Made by a program: the position numbers and the translations under genes | The notes under the pieces: model-generated | Databases searched by the model: none | What the model saw: only the letters and a program-made list of their open reading frames with translations | Told to the model about the DNA's origin: nothing | Shown: piece by piece, positions 43,871-54,955 of the stretch | How the letters are laid out: each line of letters starts with the position of its first letter | Position numbering within the stretch: position 1 is the stretch's first letter | Origin: Sistotremastrum niveocremeum HHB9708 | Lineage: Eukaryota; Basidiomycota; Agaricomycetes; Sistotremastrales; Sistotremastraceae | Reading direction: 5' to 3' | Assembly: GCA_001630475.1 (NCBI GenBank) | Contig: KV419420.1 | Coordinates: 143,024-207,023 of the forward strand | DNA: 64,000 nt

Positions 43871-45436
43871 GACTGAATGGTGCTAGAGTCGAAGGAGTCG
43901 AGGTCGAGGATAAAGGAGGGATAGAGAAAGGGAGCTCTCGGTGGGAGTTAGCTGTTATACCATCCCCCTGATACAAGACCGCCGTATTTGGGATGGGTAG
44001 GGTGCCCTTTGTTCTGGATTTGGCAAGCGAGTTCTTGCCGCCGAAAATTTTCTTGTTGTTTCGTTTTGAACACTCATGAGATATTCGGGAATAATAAATG
44101 AAGGCAGAGGAAACCAGTCGTTTATACAAAAATTGTCCCCAACAGCGAGGAGTATAGCAGAAATGCAGGCTGTCGTTCAATGAGATGGGGACGAAGAATT
44201 GATGCCGCCGAACCACGTGAGATTTCGGCACGCCGGCCGGAACGGAAGCAACATCCAATTCGGCTTCTCCTTCAACCGAATCGGGTGTCGGAGAACGGAA
44301 GGGAATGACTACACGTGGTCCTTCCCATCGACGAACCTTGACGATGCTGAACTGACCTTATATTCAATTCGGGTCTTGGTTACCTTATGAATATCGGAAC
44401 TCCTCTTCATAGAGCCTTTATCCGCCGCCGTCGTTACTGGCCGTCCGAATCCATTTCTTGACTGCTCGAATCGTTTCGTAATTGTCGTTTTGGGTATCAG
44501 GATCTGTGCAATGGTGCTGTGCGATTCATGACAGCGAAATGTTCCCCAGTTTCTTGACTGATTCCTTTGTCTTCGTTCTATGTCTCTGTCTGTAGACCCC
44601 CTGTCATCCTGCACCAGGTACTGCTGGATTGAGACGACGATTGGACACTGAGCTGCCAGTATATGTCGACTCCAACGATCCGCTTGACGGTTTATATTAA
44701 CCAGACATCTTTCACGCTCATCTGAAGATGTGATACGTGACCTATCTGGTGGGACGCGAATAAATTGGCTTCCCGGACATCGCCGAATTCTTCGTTGGGG
44801 AGAGGAAGGAAAGAACTGTTCATCTGTGGGACTCAGCTTCTCTAGATCAAACTTTTGAAATGGCTTCGGTCGGACTAGTACGTTATGCACGCCGGAATCT
44901 TGAGATCGTTTTCACGAGTTGCTATTTCTCCGAGGTTCGACCGTCGTCGAATTTGCGGGGCTCAATTGTGATATTCGTTGGTCCACAAACCGGTCACTCC
45001 TCAGGCACAGAAGCGTTATGATGTCTTGAAGCCAAGCTTTTTGATCCCGTCCCTGCATCACTGACTAACTCTCGTGATTGAATTCGGCATCGGCAACGCA
45101 TCGATGACCATAACGTGACAACGGTAAGGGCTAGACAAGAGGAACTTCTATTGAAAAGCCGAAAACTAAAATGAAGAACCGTTTTTACCACCGAATTTCT
45201 CCGATATCCATCAAATTTCAATCAAACGTGCAAGTGACGTTGTCAACGGTTACGTATGACCGTATTGGTAGGTCTACTCCTCGACTTATTGCAGCCAGTA
45301 TGACACCAATCGACACAGGGTCGCGAAATGCGTTCGGAAACAATATTAAACCAGAAAACAACTATATAAGACCTAAGTTTTGAAGAGGCACATCAACACG
45401 CCTCAGCTGTTCCTCGCTTCTTTCCTCAACCCCATA
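43871..45436. other. Intergenic stretch
   Basis: About 1.6 kb between two divergent small secreted-protein genes. A 193-codon open frame on the minus strand (44309-44890) has no recognisable features, and I do not call it. No repeat was recognised. Confidence 0.4.
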
Positions 45437-46075
45437 ATGCATCTGACTTTCATCTCTGTCGTCGCTCTTGCCCTTTCCCCCGTCGTCTCCGCTGTCTGTC
45501 CTTCAGGCTACGTTGGCATTGGAACCGAGACTGTAAGCCTACCTTCTCGCCTGTCGACAAGAATTATTGATGGATTCTCGCAGCTCTGCGGAATCGGCAC
45601 TCCCGACGGTGGTAGCTGTAAGCACCTATGCGCCTCGAATATCCTACAGCTGACATTGTTCTATAGCTTGCGGCGGTGCATTTGGAACCATATGGGCCAA
45701 TAACTGCGGGATCATCGCTCAAAATTCTGCTGATGGTAATCCATGCGCTGGTGGATATAACGGAGGCGCATATGTCAGTGAATTCGTGCTCTTCTTTTCG
45801 TTTATCGTTGACCTTCCCTTATACAGGTAAACTGCGGTTCCGGGTATCCGTCCTCAATCTTTATATCTCGTGCATGACTGACAGCGTTGTAGAGGGAACC
45901 CCACTTATGTTCATACTAGCGGCGGCAATTTCGGCAGCTGCTATGGAGTGTCCGAAAGATGTGATAACACCAACGGCTTCTCCTCTGTCTACGGGGTACG
46001 TTCGTACCTGTTCACATTGGGCGCCTGATGCTAAATTACGTGCAGGCGGTCAATTATTGCTGCTCTCGTCAGTGA
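45437..46075 (+). CDS. Small secreted Cys-rich protein
   Basis: The start is ATG 45437. The N terminus is a good secretion signal (MHLTFISVVALALSPVVSAV) followed by CPSGYVGIGTE. Six short exons join with GT-AG introns: LCGIGTPDGGS, CGGAFGTIWANNCGIIAQ, PCAGGYNGGAYVNCGSG, GNFGSCYGVSERCDNTNGF, and the end AVNYCCSRQ with TGA at 46073-46075. The mature protein would be about 107 aa with ten or more cysteines and many glycines, so it should be disulfide-rich and extracellular. I do not recognise the family. Small secreted proteins of this kind are common in fungi and often of unknown role. Confidence 0.65.
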
Positions 46076-46475
46076 TGGTCAAGTCACATTTCGACTCGCG
46101 GGACAAAACGAATGGGAGAAGGGTATACTGCTCGTTAAACACTCGACCTGAATATATTGTTAGTCAAGTTGTCGAATTCTTCGTTTCCAGTTCCACTCGT
46201 CATCCTGGCCGCTAGTGTTTGTCGCTCAAAGTCCTTGGGACAAAATGATCAACCAGATTCTTCTATTGTGACCTGTTACGATTAAAAATGACTTGAAAAG
46301 AAAGCCTGAATTTCGCGAGAGCGACAAGTGTAGCATCATGATGCCGTCAAGCGTAGATCGGAGTTCCAACAACGGGCGACAAAGGTTGTGACGCTACGTG
46401 ACAAGCGCGTTAGTCTCCTTGTCTGCCTCCGATTCCTTTGTCTCCCTCACATTCCTCTGTTCTTGATTGGGTTCA
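46076..46475. other. Promoter region of BTB gene 1
   Basis: Contains GTGACGCTACGTGACAAGCG at 46388-46407, about 70-90 bp before the start codon. This stretch carries a TGACG half site and an ACGTGAC. Similar sequence lies before the other BTB genes. Confidence 0.4.
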
Positions 46476-47611
46476 ATGCCGTCTGCGACTCCCGATGTTA
46501 CTGGTGATGGCAGTGCGTCCACTATCGTTGTGTTCATTACCTCGTCAATTCTTATGAGTCATGATTTTCAGCCACGATTTACGATCTTATCCCATCGCTG
46601 AAACGGCGGCATTCGACGCGACTTGCTGCTGCTTCTCAGCCTTCACAAGACGGAGCTAACAACGCGCAGGACGAGCAGGACGTCAATGCCTCTCAATCTT
46701 CCAGCCATCTTTCCTCTCCCCCTACCGAAGCCACCGAGCCTGCCACCGAGTCCAAGGAGACCGAAGTCGATATCACTCCATCCAAGAGATTCTCCTTCGC
46801 TGACGCGGACGTCCTTTTGCGCTCGAATGACGGACATGAATTTAGCGTCCATCGGTGCATTCTTATCGCGGCTTCCGAAAACTTCGAAACCATACTCCGG
46901 AACCCCCCAACCTCCTCCAAGCGCCGAAAGATTGGAAATAATACGACGTCTCTCCCTGTCATCTCTACTGACGAGACAGGAGAAGAGCTGGACATCCTCC
47001 TTACTTACATCTATCCACGATCTCGTCCAAACAATGTTCGATTCCGTCACCTTAGCTTCGACATTCTCCTCCTTGACCGATGGAATATCCTTACCATACG
47101 CGACGACCTCGGTCGACAGCTCTGTTCTGATGTTTTCATCCAGGAAAATCCCGTTGCTGTGTATAATCTTGCCAAAAAGATGGGATTCGTCGACGCTCAG
47201 CATGCCGCTCTAAAGCACCTCTATGGCATTTCATTCGAAGGAAACCGGCAGTATTTCCTGGACGATGGCATTGAGTTGACAGCCAAAGATTTGCAACAAA
47301 TTATGATGTGGAAAAAGGAGTATCTCCGCAGTGTCATGGCTGTTGTTGATGGATACATTGTCCCTCCTATCAATCACAGAAACAGTTGTACGAAGTGCGT
47401 CTCGGCGAAGCAGTGGTGTTGGTGGAACACCTTCAAAAAGAAACTCCATAACTGGAATATCTTCAACCGTGATACGATTGATAAGGTGGTTTTTCTATCG
47501 CTGGCGGCAACCGAGTGCCAAGCACCATACGGTGACACTTACAAAGCTATCAAACTTTTGCATGACTCTCTTGAGAAGGAGATTGACAAATTGCCGGTAT
47601 CGTTTGAATAA
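46476..47611 (+). CDS. BTB/POZ domain protein with C-terminal CWW motif, gene 1
   Basis: A short first exon from ATG 46476 (MPSATPDVTGDG) is joined by an intron to TIYDLIPSLKRRHSTRLAAA, the same opening as gene 2. A Ser/Pro/Glu-rich linker follows. The BTB core has FADADVLLRSNDGHEFSVHR, ILIAASENFETILRNPP, a basic SSKRRKIG stretch, LPVISTDETGEELDILLTYI and WNILTIRDDLGRQL. Then NLAKKMGFVDAQHAALKHLY, SFEGNRQYFLDD, DLQQIMMWKKEYL and CTKCVSAKQWCWWNTFKK. BTB domains dimerise and recruit partners such as Cul3. SSKRRK could be a nuclear localisation signal. The C-terminal CxxC...WCWW block is shared by all six paralogs here. Role unknown. Confidence 0.8.
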
Positions 47612-48106
47612 GGTCAGGTTTATCCGTCAAACTTTGAGCGAATTTCTGACGACGTCTCTAGACTAGGGTCAGCTCTATTCTAACGCATGAAGATGCGAAT
47701 ATTATTGGATCGTAGAGAACGAAACACGAGAGCGCTCATGGGCTGAGACTACGCACTGAATGTAATTGAATGTATCGCATACGCCGTTGTCACATCCTTA
47801 AAATTCACTGATTCCAAGCCGCTTACGTCGACGTTTGAACGGCTCCGGAGGATAAAGTCCTCACTCTTCCAGAGCATGACAGAGACAGTTTTGACAGGAT
47901 GGGACACATTCCACCGAGAGATCTTATCGAAGACTGTAGGATTGTATACAGTTGCAGTAGACGAGTCGGAGTCTAAAAGTAGACGACGAGAAGTGTGACA
48001 GACGCTGTGACAGACGCTGTGACAGACGCGTCAGGCTCAAGCGCCACCCTGCCTTCCCCCCGTTGCTCTTATTCTTATTCGTTTCTTATTTCTTGGTATA
48101 TATTCA
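47612..48106. other. Promoter region of BTB gene 2
   Basis: About 500 bp. It contains a 12-bp tandem triplicate (TGTGACAGACGC) close to the start of gene 2. No gene. Confidence 0.45.
47994..48030 (+). repeat. Three tandem TGTGACAGACGC units
   Basis: Direct repeats of a 12-bp unit, about 80-115 bp before the BTB gene 2 start. The position suggests a repeated regulatory site; the function is inferred. Confidence 0.7.
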
Positions 48107-49393
48107 ATGGCGGATGAGACCTCGAATAATGCTTCAGACAGTGTGTCGCTTCACGTCATCATCCGAAGCTCATCCTAATTTTCTCTAGCTACGATATACG
48201 ACCCACTGCCGAATCTGAAGAGACGGCATTCGACGCGCCTTTCTGGTGCTTCTCAGCCATCGCAGGAGAAAGTCGTTGACCCAGAGACCCCCCACCCATC
48301 GATCGGGAACGATTATCCTCCTTCCCCTCCTATTTCGACAATCGACTCGAACGGGAAGATGACACCCGGTCCCACCAAGGAAGCTGTCGCGCCGGAGAAG
48401 AGCTCAAACAAAAATCAGGAATCTTCTGAGCCAGGCCCTCCTGATGCATCCAACACAACCCACGCGATTGATCTCATCACCTCTTCGGTCTTTGCTTACG
48501 ACGACGCCGACATCATTCTTCGTTCCAATGACAACGTCGAGTTCAGGGTTCACAAGCAGATTCTGAACCTGGCGTCTCAAGAGTTCAGAGACCTAGTGCA
48601 GAACCCTCGTAAAACCTCGAAGCGCAGGAAAATTCTTCCCGATGCCGAGATCTCCGAGTCTCTCCCTGTCAGAGCAGTCGACGAGACCGAAGATGACCTT
48701 GAAACTCTCCTTCGATTCGTCTATCCCATCGGCGGGAATTTTACCACTTCTCTTTCGTCCCTCACCGAAGACATATGCCTTCTTGGAAAATGGGGCCTTG
48801 TCGCTATCCAGAACGATTTGGCGGAGCGTCTCGCTGAACCCAACCTCATATCGAACGATCCGGTCAAAGCTTATGACCATGCGAAGTACTTCGGATATGA
48901 AAACGCGCGTCACGCTGCACTGAAAGCACTCTACGCTCTTCCATTCGAGGGAGATGAAAAGTATTTCATGTCCGAGGACCTCGATCTGAATGCGAGAGAT
49001 CTACAGCAGATACTGTCTTGGAAGAAACGATACATGGATGAAGTCCTCACCATCGTTGAAGACTATAAGGTTCCCAAACCGACAGCCGGGACTTCTTGCA
49101 AGAATTGTATCTCCGCCTCTCGTTGGTGTTGGTGGGGGAGCTTCAAGAATCGGGCCCGGAACACGTCTAACCTCCTAGGCCCTAACGAGCTGGAGAAGAA
49201 GATTTTCGCTTCGATGGATTCCAAGGCATGTTCAGCTTCGCATTCCGAGGTGTTCGAAACTGTGTCTACCTTATGTGCCGATCTTCGCAAGAAGATTGAT
49301 GCGTTGCCCGTCGAACACGCCTGTACGTCAATTCTTTCGCAGTTTGAGTTCGGTGTTATTGAGCTTCGCAATGTAGCTTCAAATTCAACTTGA
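48107..49393 (+). CDS. BTB/POZ domain protein with C-terminal CWW motif, gene 2
   Basis: Exon 1 starts at ATG 48107 (MADETSNNASD) and splices to TIYDPLPNLKRRHSTRLSGA, closely matching gene 1. After a Pro/Ser-rich linker the core reads FAYDDADIILRSNDNVEFRV, QILNLASQEFRDLVQNP, SKRRKILP, VRAVDETEDDLETLLRFVYP, WGLVAIQNDLAERL, ALKALYALPFEGDEKYFM, DLQQILSWKKRYMDEVL and CKNCISASRWCWWGSFKN. The region ends EVFETVSTLCADLRKKIDA and LPVEHA. The last ~25 residues before the stop at 49393 do not match the paralogs, so a terminal intron with a GTACGT donor after the LPVEH codons is possible. Confidence 0.8.
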
Positions 49394-50597
49394 TAATCCG
49401 GAGCTCGCTATTGGTTTCGAACTCACCGGAGTCTACGCATCTGGTCAGGTCGATGACCAGACGGTCGCGTACGAAAGAATAATGTTGATCCATCTCAAGA
49501 CACTTTGTAGGGTTGACAGGGTCCCGAGAAAAACATCATTCCTTGTGACCACCTCGTAATCACGCTGATCGTGCTGGTCGGAAAATTGAAACAGTCCATC
49601 GATTATTTTGCAGCCCCTTTGGGCTTCATGAATGAGGCCCTGATAAAGATCGAGATCAATATTAATAATATTGTTGACATTTCGCCCCCGTTGCGAAGCT
49701 CAGAGCTTCTGGGATGCATCTTTTCAGCTGCTGTTGGTAGCCCTCTCAGGTACACCTGTTCTCAGACTGTAATCTGGAATACATTTGCCGAACGATATCG
49801 ATTATTTATGTCAATGATTGAACAAGAAACTATTTGTTGCCGATTAGAGGTTCGACCTGTTGGGACATTCGTCACTGTAGATACAATAGAGATCAAGAAC
49901 ACTCCTCATGTATTGCAGAATACCGCATTCCGTCACTGCGCCTTTCTCAACTAATCTACACTTCTTGTTAATTCAGCTATATGAGTGGGGACGCGCAAAG
50001 CCGCTAACGAATTTGTGACCATTACATAAGCTTTTCTCCCCTCGCGTCGTGGCAAATCCGCGCGACCTCGATTTATACACTTTTGACCCCTCCACACTAA
50101 ATGTTAAATTTATCGAAAATTGGAGAGACTCCTTGAGATCTCTTGTATGACAATGGTGGAAAAATAAATGTCTATAAACCTCGGGGATGTGCCATTCTAT
50201 AGGATCACAGCGCGGGAACTGTATTAGATAAGCGGCTTTTCGCCCTCAAAATGGCTGCACGAGAACAGGGCAGGCTCCACGAATTCCGCTGCGGTCAGCT
50301 CTCAGAACGGACAAATGATGGGATTGAAACAATCTGTTCAGAATGCTTTTCCATTATCGGCCATAATTCACGCGTTACGTGCAAGAATTCGATGATCGAG
50401 GACAAATTTTACAAATCGGTTCTGAACATCCTTTTTGTAGACCGGAAAAACCCCGATTTAGTTCAAAATTTGGGCCAATATCGTGGGCGTTCGACCTGCG
50501 CAATGTCCGTGCCACAGATTTTGCACTTTCCCGCCAAACGACGCGTCACGTCGGAGTTGAAATTTTGGCGCGTCGTTGCTGGTCCCCAATATGAGAA
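49394..50597. other. Intergenic stretch
   Basis: About 1.2 kb between convergent BTB genes 2 and 3. Two open frames (49571-49954 and 50251-50601, both plus) have no recognised domain, and I do not call them. Base composition is more AT-rich than the flanking genes, which may indicate old mobile-element remains. Confidence 0.35.
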
Positions 50598-51770
50598 TTA
50601 AGATAGACCAACGATACCTTTGTATTCCCCTGGTAGAGATGCGATCTTCTCCCGCATATCCCCAAGAATAGACTCGACACCGTTGTAAACCTCAAGAGGA
50701 GATTGCTTACAGATTCTCGCTGCAATGTTGATGGTACACTTGAGAACATCGTCGGTCAAAGGTTTGGAGCATCCTCGAACGAGATCTTGGAAATGATCCC
50801 ACCAGCACCACTTTCCGACAGCACAGAACTCGCAAGAAGTTCCTGTGGGCCCGTTCTGATATCTATAGGACTTTATCAAGGAGTGGACATCCTCGAAATG
50901 TCGCTTCTTCCAGGCGATGATCTGTTGAAGATCTCCGGCTGTCAAAGAAAGACTTTTGTCCATAAAATACTTCTTGTCTCCTTCGAACGGAAGCTCGTAC
51001 AAAGCTCGGAGAGCTACCCGACGAACGCTGGGCAAGTCGAGCTTTCTCGCAATATCGTATGCGTACACAGGGTCTTCCGCGATCAATGATGGGTCTGTGA
51101 GGCGCTCGGTGAGCTCGAAGCGGGCAGCTTGAAGATCCCATCGATCGACCAGATAAATCTGAGTGCACAACGCGCGAAGACTGTTGATCACCGGACGTCT
51201 GACAGGATACAGATACGAGAGTAAATCCGACGTCGATTTAGAGGATTCGTCGATGGAGATGATGGGAATGGAAGTGTATGACTCGGTTTCACTGCCACTT
51301 CCGTGTTCAATCCTGCGCCGTTTCGAACCGGAAGGAGGATTCTGCAGAAGTTCCTTGAACTTTTCGGATGCGAGAGTCAGAATGAGTCTGTGGACTCTGA
51401 AACTAACATCATCCTTCGACCGTAAGATAACATCTGCATCCGCGTATTGAAAGGGTCTGCGGCTCTGGGTTTCGTCCCCATCTCGAGGAACTGGATTCGG
51501 ATCTTCGGTTACGCGCGAAAACTTTAAAGGGTTAACTCGGCGGGGGGCCGTGAAAGATACTACGGTGACCCCAGAAGACTTGGGTCCTAATTGTCTCCTT
51601 TTCTTTTGGATATTAGGATCCGTCACGGAATAGAGACGTGTCGATGGCACTGGAGCCTGCGCTGTACGTTTGGCTGCCCCTGCAGAGAAATGGATGCATA
51701 CTGCGCCATCATGAACGATTCGACTTCGAAACGTACCATTAACGTCATTATCCAAAGTTCGGGTGGTCAT
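50598..51770 (-). CDS. BTB/POZ domain protein with C-terminal CWW motif, gene 3
   Basis: A single open frame of 390 codons from 51770 (MTTRTLDNDVNGTFRSR). A basic region (NIQKKRRQLGPKS) precedes the BTB core: YADADVILRSKDDVSFRVHR, LILTLASEKFKELLQNPP, GSKRRRIEHG, IPIISIDESSKSTSDLLSYL, QIYLVDRWDLQAARFELTER, AYDIARKLDLPSVRRVALRA and LYELPFEGDKKYFMDKSLSL. Then DLQQIIAWKKRHFEDVHSL and CEFCAVGKWCWWDHFQD. It is closest to gene 5, sharing FEGDxKYFMDxxLSLTA, RLALRALYELPFEG-type runs and YLVDxWDLQxAR. It is divergent from gene 4 with 210 bp between starts. Confidence 0.85.
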   Translation of the reverse strand: MTTRTLDNDVNGTFRSRIVHDGAVCIHFSAGAAKRTAQAPVPSTRLYSVTDPNIQKKRRQLGPKSSGVTVVSFTAPRRVNPLKFSRVTEDPNPVPRDGDETQSRRPFQYADADVILRSKDDVSFRVHRLILTLASEKFKELLQNPPSGSKRRRIEHGSGSETESYTSIPIISIDESSKSTSDLLSYLYPVRRPVINSLRALCTQIYLVDRWDLQAARFELTERLTDPSLIAEDPVYAYDIARKLDLPSVRRVALRALYELPFEGDKKYFMDKSLSLTAGDLQQIIAWKKRHFEDVHSLIKSYRYQNGPTGTSCEFCAVGKWCWWDHFQDLVRGCSKPLTDDVLKCTINIAARICKQSPLEVYNGVESILGDMREKIASLPGEYKGIVGLS

Positions 51771-51821
51771 TCCAGTGTAGGAGACAGATGGCCTGGCGAT
51801 GGTGAATGGTTCGAAAGTGAG

Positions 51822-51907
51822 ATCACGTCAGCATCGTGACGTTCCGAATGACCGACGTTACGTCGCGTACGGTCACAGTCACGTTGCGTCATCCTATTGC
51901 GTCATCC
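51822..51907. promoter_or_regulatory. Dense TGACG/CGTCA cluster in the divergent BTB 3/4 promoter
   Basis: Within 86 bp there are CACGTCA (51824-51830), CGTGACGTTCC (51835-51845), ACGTTACGTCGCG (about 51855-51867), GGTCACAGTCACG (51871-51883) and two copies of GCGTCATCC (51886-51894, 51899-51907). TGACG/CGTCA is the half site of CREB/ATF-type bZIP proteins. Such density between two divergent starts suggests a shared regulatory region, by inference. Confidence 0.5.
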
Positions 51908-51980
51908 TCCTGGTCCCCACAACCTCATTCCAGCTGGACGCGAAGCCTGTTATTCCTCTTCAACGATTTGGCTCAGAGAT

Positions 51981-53073
51981 ATGACGACGAGCTCACTAGA
52001 CACTTCAGACGGTATGTCTTGCTTATCTTGAAGAGATCCTCTTACATGATGACGCGACAGAGGTGGCTAAGTCGAACAAAAGGAAGCTCCCAGCCGGCCC
52101 TGAAAATATGAACAGAGCACTAGAAAAGTCTGTTTCCAGCACTGATGCGAAGCAGAGTGTGGATAACCCACCTTCAAATCCGGGCTCTCCTGTCGCAGAG
52201 CCAGAGCATAAAGAAATCAACCTCACGGTGTCCGAAAATTTTGCCTACGACGATGCCAATCTCATCCTTCGCTCGAACGATGATGTCGATTTCAAAGTTC
52301 ACAGGAATATCTTATCATTGGCATCGGCACCCATGAAGGATCTCATCGAAAATCCCCCCGCATTGTCCAAGCGTCGTCGGACCGATGCAGCCCAATCTCC
52401 TCTCCCTATCGTTTCCGTGGATGAGACGGAAGAAGATCTCGACTACCTTCTGCGTTACGTCTACCCTCTCTCCCGTCTTTCCAATGATTCTGTGGAGGAT
52501 CTGGAGTTGGGGCTGAGATTGGTTGTCAGATGGGGACTAGAGGCTGCTCGAGAAGAGTTGGGCAGCCAACTCAACAACACCTCGAGGATAGAGGAGGATC
52601 CAGCCAAAGTATACGCTCTTGCCAAGGAATTCGGGCTTGAAGATACGCGTAACTCGGCTCTCAAACGTCTATATGAAATTTCGTTCGAAGGAGATCAAGA
52701 CTATTTCATGGACGAAACTCTGGGCCTGACCTCCCGCGATCTCCAGGAGGTAATCTCATGGAAACGAAAATACCTCACCGCTGTTGTCTCGATCTTCGAG
52801 AAGTACAAGCCTCCGGTTATAGGTTTTTCGGCTACGGGAAATAAACCTCCATGCAAGGGATGTTCCGCTGCTCGTCAATGGTGCTGGTGGAGCCATTTCA
52901 AATCCAAAGTCCGGCGATTTTTGGACCTCATTAATGAGGACGACCTTGAGGAATTGGTCCTCAAATCGATGGAAATCAAAGAATGTCGAGTGTCTCATTC
53001 CGAGATATTCAACATTCTTCATATGTTGCGCACCGAATTTCGAGAGAAGGTGACTGCCGTACCCGTAACTTAG
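51981..53073 (+). CDS. BTB/POZ domain protein with C-terminal CWW motif, gene 4
   Basis: Exon 1 starts at ATG 51981 (MTTSSLDTSD). A 49-bp intron (52012-52060) joins it to EVAKSNKRKLPAGPENMNRA. The core reads FAYDDANLILRSNDDVDFKV, RNILSLASAPMKDLIENPP, SKRRRTDA, LPIVSVDETEEDLDYLLRYV, WGLEAAREELGSQL, LAKEFGLEDTRNSALKRLYE, SFEGDQDYFMDETLGLTSRD, LQEVISWKRKYLTAVVS and CKGCSAARQWCWWSHFKSK. The C terminus is VTAVPVT with TAG at 53071-53073. The basic KSNKRK and SKRRR stretches could be nuclear localisation signals. The 10-residue first exon followed by a short intron is shared with genes 1, 2 and 6 and probably 5. Confidence 0.85.
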
Positions 53074-53365
53074 GTAAGTGAATGCACACTTTCCCGTCCC
53101 TTTTGTTTCATTTCTCTCACGCTGATGTGATAGGCAAGATATTCTAAACGTCGAAAGCGCATTCAAAAGGTTGACTGCCAACTTTCAACTTTCGCGCCGT
53201 ATCCCGATTTGTCTATGAAGAATGAAAGGAAAAACAAAACAAGTTGTATGAGTTCAATTGTAATTGTCACCACCATAGTGATTGTGATCGTTGGCAAATC
53301 GCAAAATTTGCTTGCATTAAGCTCCCACGGTTCTCGGTCTTCCCCACCGACGATAGAAAGCAAGA

Positions 53366-54621
53366 TTATCGACATTCTTTCAACTCTTGCCGAGCTCCAA
53401 GTTTGGTGGATGTACCACTTAGTCTAGTCTGTGTAGTCCGTCGAATTTCATACGAGGGTGCAGATAAAACAATCTCACCTTGATATTCCATAGGCAAGGA
53501 CGCGATTCTGTCTCGTAGATCCGACAAAATCAAAGTGATTGCATCATAGCGCTCCGGCAACGATTCTTCGCAATCATCCGCAGCGTTGAGGATTAAGGAG
53601 TGTAGAATTTTGTCGGTGATGGGTTGTACTGTTTGTCGAGCAGAACTTTTGAAGTCGCTCCACCAACACCATTTTCCAGCTTTGCTAGCCCTACAATCCT
53701 TGCAGAACGCCCTTGGTGTGGCTGGGCACTTGTATTTGTCAATCAAGGATTTAACATCCTCAAAATGTCGCTTTTTCCAACCGATGATCTGTTGAAGGTC
53801 TGTCGCAGTCAACGACAGGGTTTCATCCATGAAATATTTGTTATCCCCTTCGAACGGAAGTTCGTACAGAGCCCGGAGAGCCAGTCGACGAACGTCAGGC
53901 AAGTTTAGCCGTTTGCCCATGTCGTATGCATAGACGGGATCTTCTGCAATTAATGAGGAATTGCAAAGGCGCTCGACGAGGTCGGTTCGAGCAGTTTGTA
54001 GATCCCAGCAATCGACCAAATAAATCTGGGAGCATAGCCCGCGAAGATCGTAGTTCACTGGACGCCTGATGGCGTATATATAGCATAGTAGATCTTCTAC
54101 GGAGCTCGAATACTCGTTAATGGAGATGATGGGAAGGGAAGACTGGGTGCCGGTATTTCCAGAATCGATTTTGCGCCGTTTAGAAGTTGCGGGAGGATCC
54201 TGTATGAGGTCCTTCAATTTTCCAGAGGATAGCCCTAGAAGGAGCTTGTGGACTTTAAAATCCACATTACCTTCCGAGCGCAAGATAATATCTGCGTCTG
54301 CGTAACCAAAGAGTCCGCTAATGTTTGCTTTGTCCTGCGGTGCTGGCGTGATGGAAGTCCTTATGCTCGAATTGGAAGATGGGAGATCCCCAACTGATAT
54401 TTCAACGTTGGATGAGGCAGATGGGACATCATTGGTAGGTGAGCCTCTGGAGCCCGCTGAATTTTGACTACCCGCGGCCGGAAGTGAGGCACTATTCGGC
54501 TGATATGCGATTATCGTGACTGTTTTCGAGCGTTACGGATGGGCGAATATATGTGATTAAGAATTATGAAACCACATCCATCAGCGTCCTTGTATCTCTT
54601 AGTTGATGCACGAGTGCCCAT
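53366..54621 (-). CDS. BTB/POZ domain protein with C-terminal CWW motif, gene 5
   Basis: The likely start is ATG 54619-54621 (MGTRASTKRYKDADGC). A ~50-bp intron with a weak GTTTCA donor ends at AACAG before VTIIAYQPNSASLPAAGS. The core reads YADADIILRSEGNVDFKVHK, LLLGLSSGKLKDLIQDPP, SKRRKIDSG, LPIISINEYSSSVEDLLCYI, QIYLVDCWDLQTARTDLVER, LALRALYELPFEGDNKYFMD, DLQQIIGWKKRHFEDVKSL and CKDCRASKAGKWCWWSDFKS. A GTGAGA right after LPMEYQ could be a final intron that would move the stop to 53424; otherwise the frame ends at 53366. It is closest to gene 3 and divergent from gene 6. Confidence 0.75.
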
Positions 54622-54955
54622 TTGGTGGATAAAAACGCAGATGGCTTTGAGGTTGCTTTGTGCGTGAGCGCTGAGCAGTCGGACTTCAAAAATGTCGGAA
54701 CTGTCACTAGCTCTGTCACCCTAGGGAACGCTTCGTAAATCACAAGAGGTCGAATTACCGGGCTGTCGGAATAATACCTCTATTGAAGAATGGACATTCG
54801 AGTTGTCGTCTTTGCATAGACCTCGTGAAAATCAACTGACGGTCCTGTCGGCGTTCAAAACCAGTCGGAGCTTGAATGTAAGGCCTAAAAGCGGTGACGT
54901 AACGCGTTACTCGCTTCGTCTCGTCCACATCGTCAGCAACATCCTATTCGCAGCA
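54622..54955. other. Divergent promoter of BTB genes 5 and 6
   Basis: This 334-bp region carries GGTGACGTAACGCGTTAC at about 54892-54910, 46-64 bp before the gene 6 start. It contains a TGACGTAA CRE variant like those before the other BTB genes. Confidence 0.45.

Noticed and set aside
44309-44890. 193-codon minus-strand open frame
   Set aside because: No recognisable motif, signal or splicing; composition looks like random read-through.
49571-50601. Two plus-strand open frames between BTB genes 2 and 3
   Set aside because: No family resemblance, AT-rich context, and the second overlaps the 3' end of BTB gene 3. Left as possible old transposon remains.
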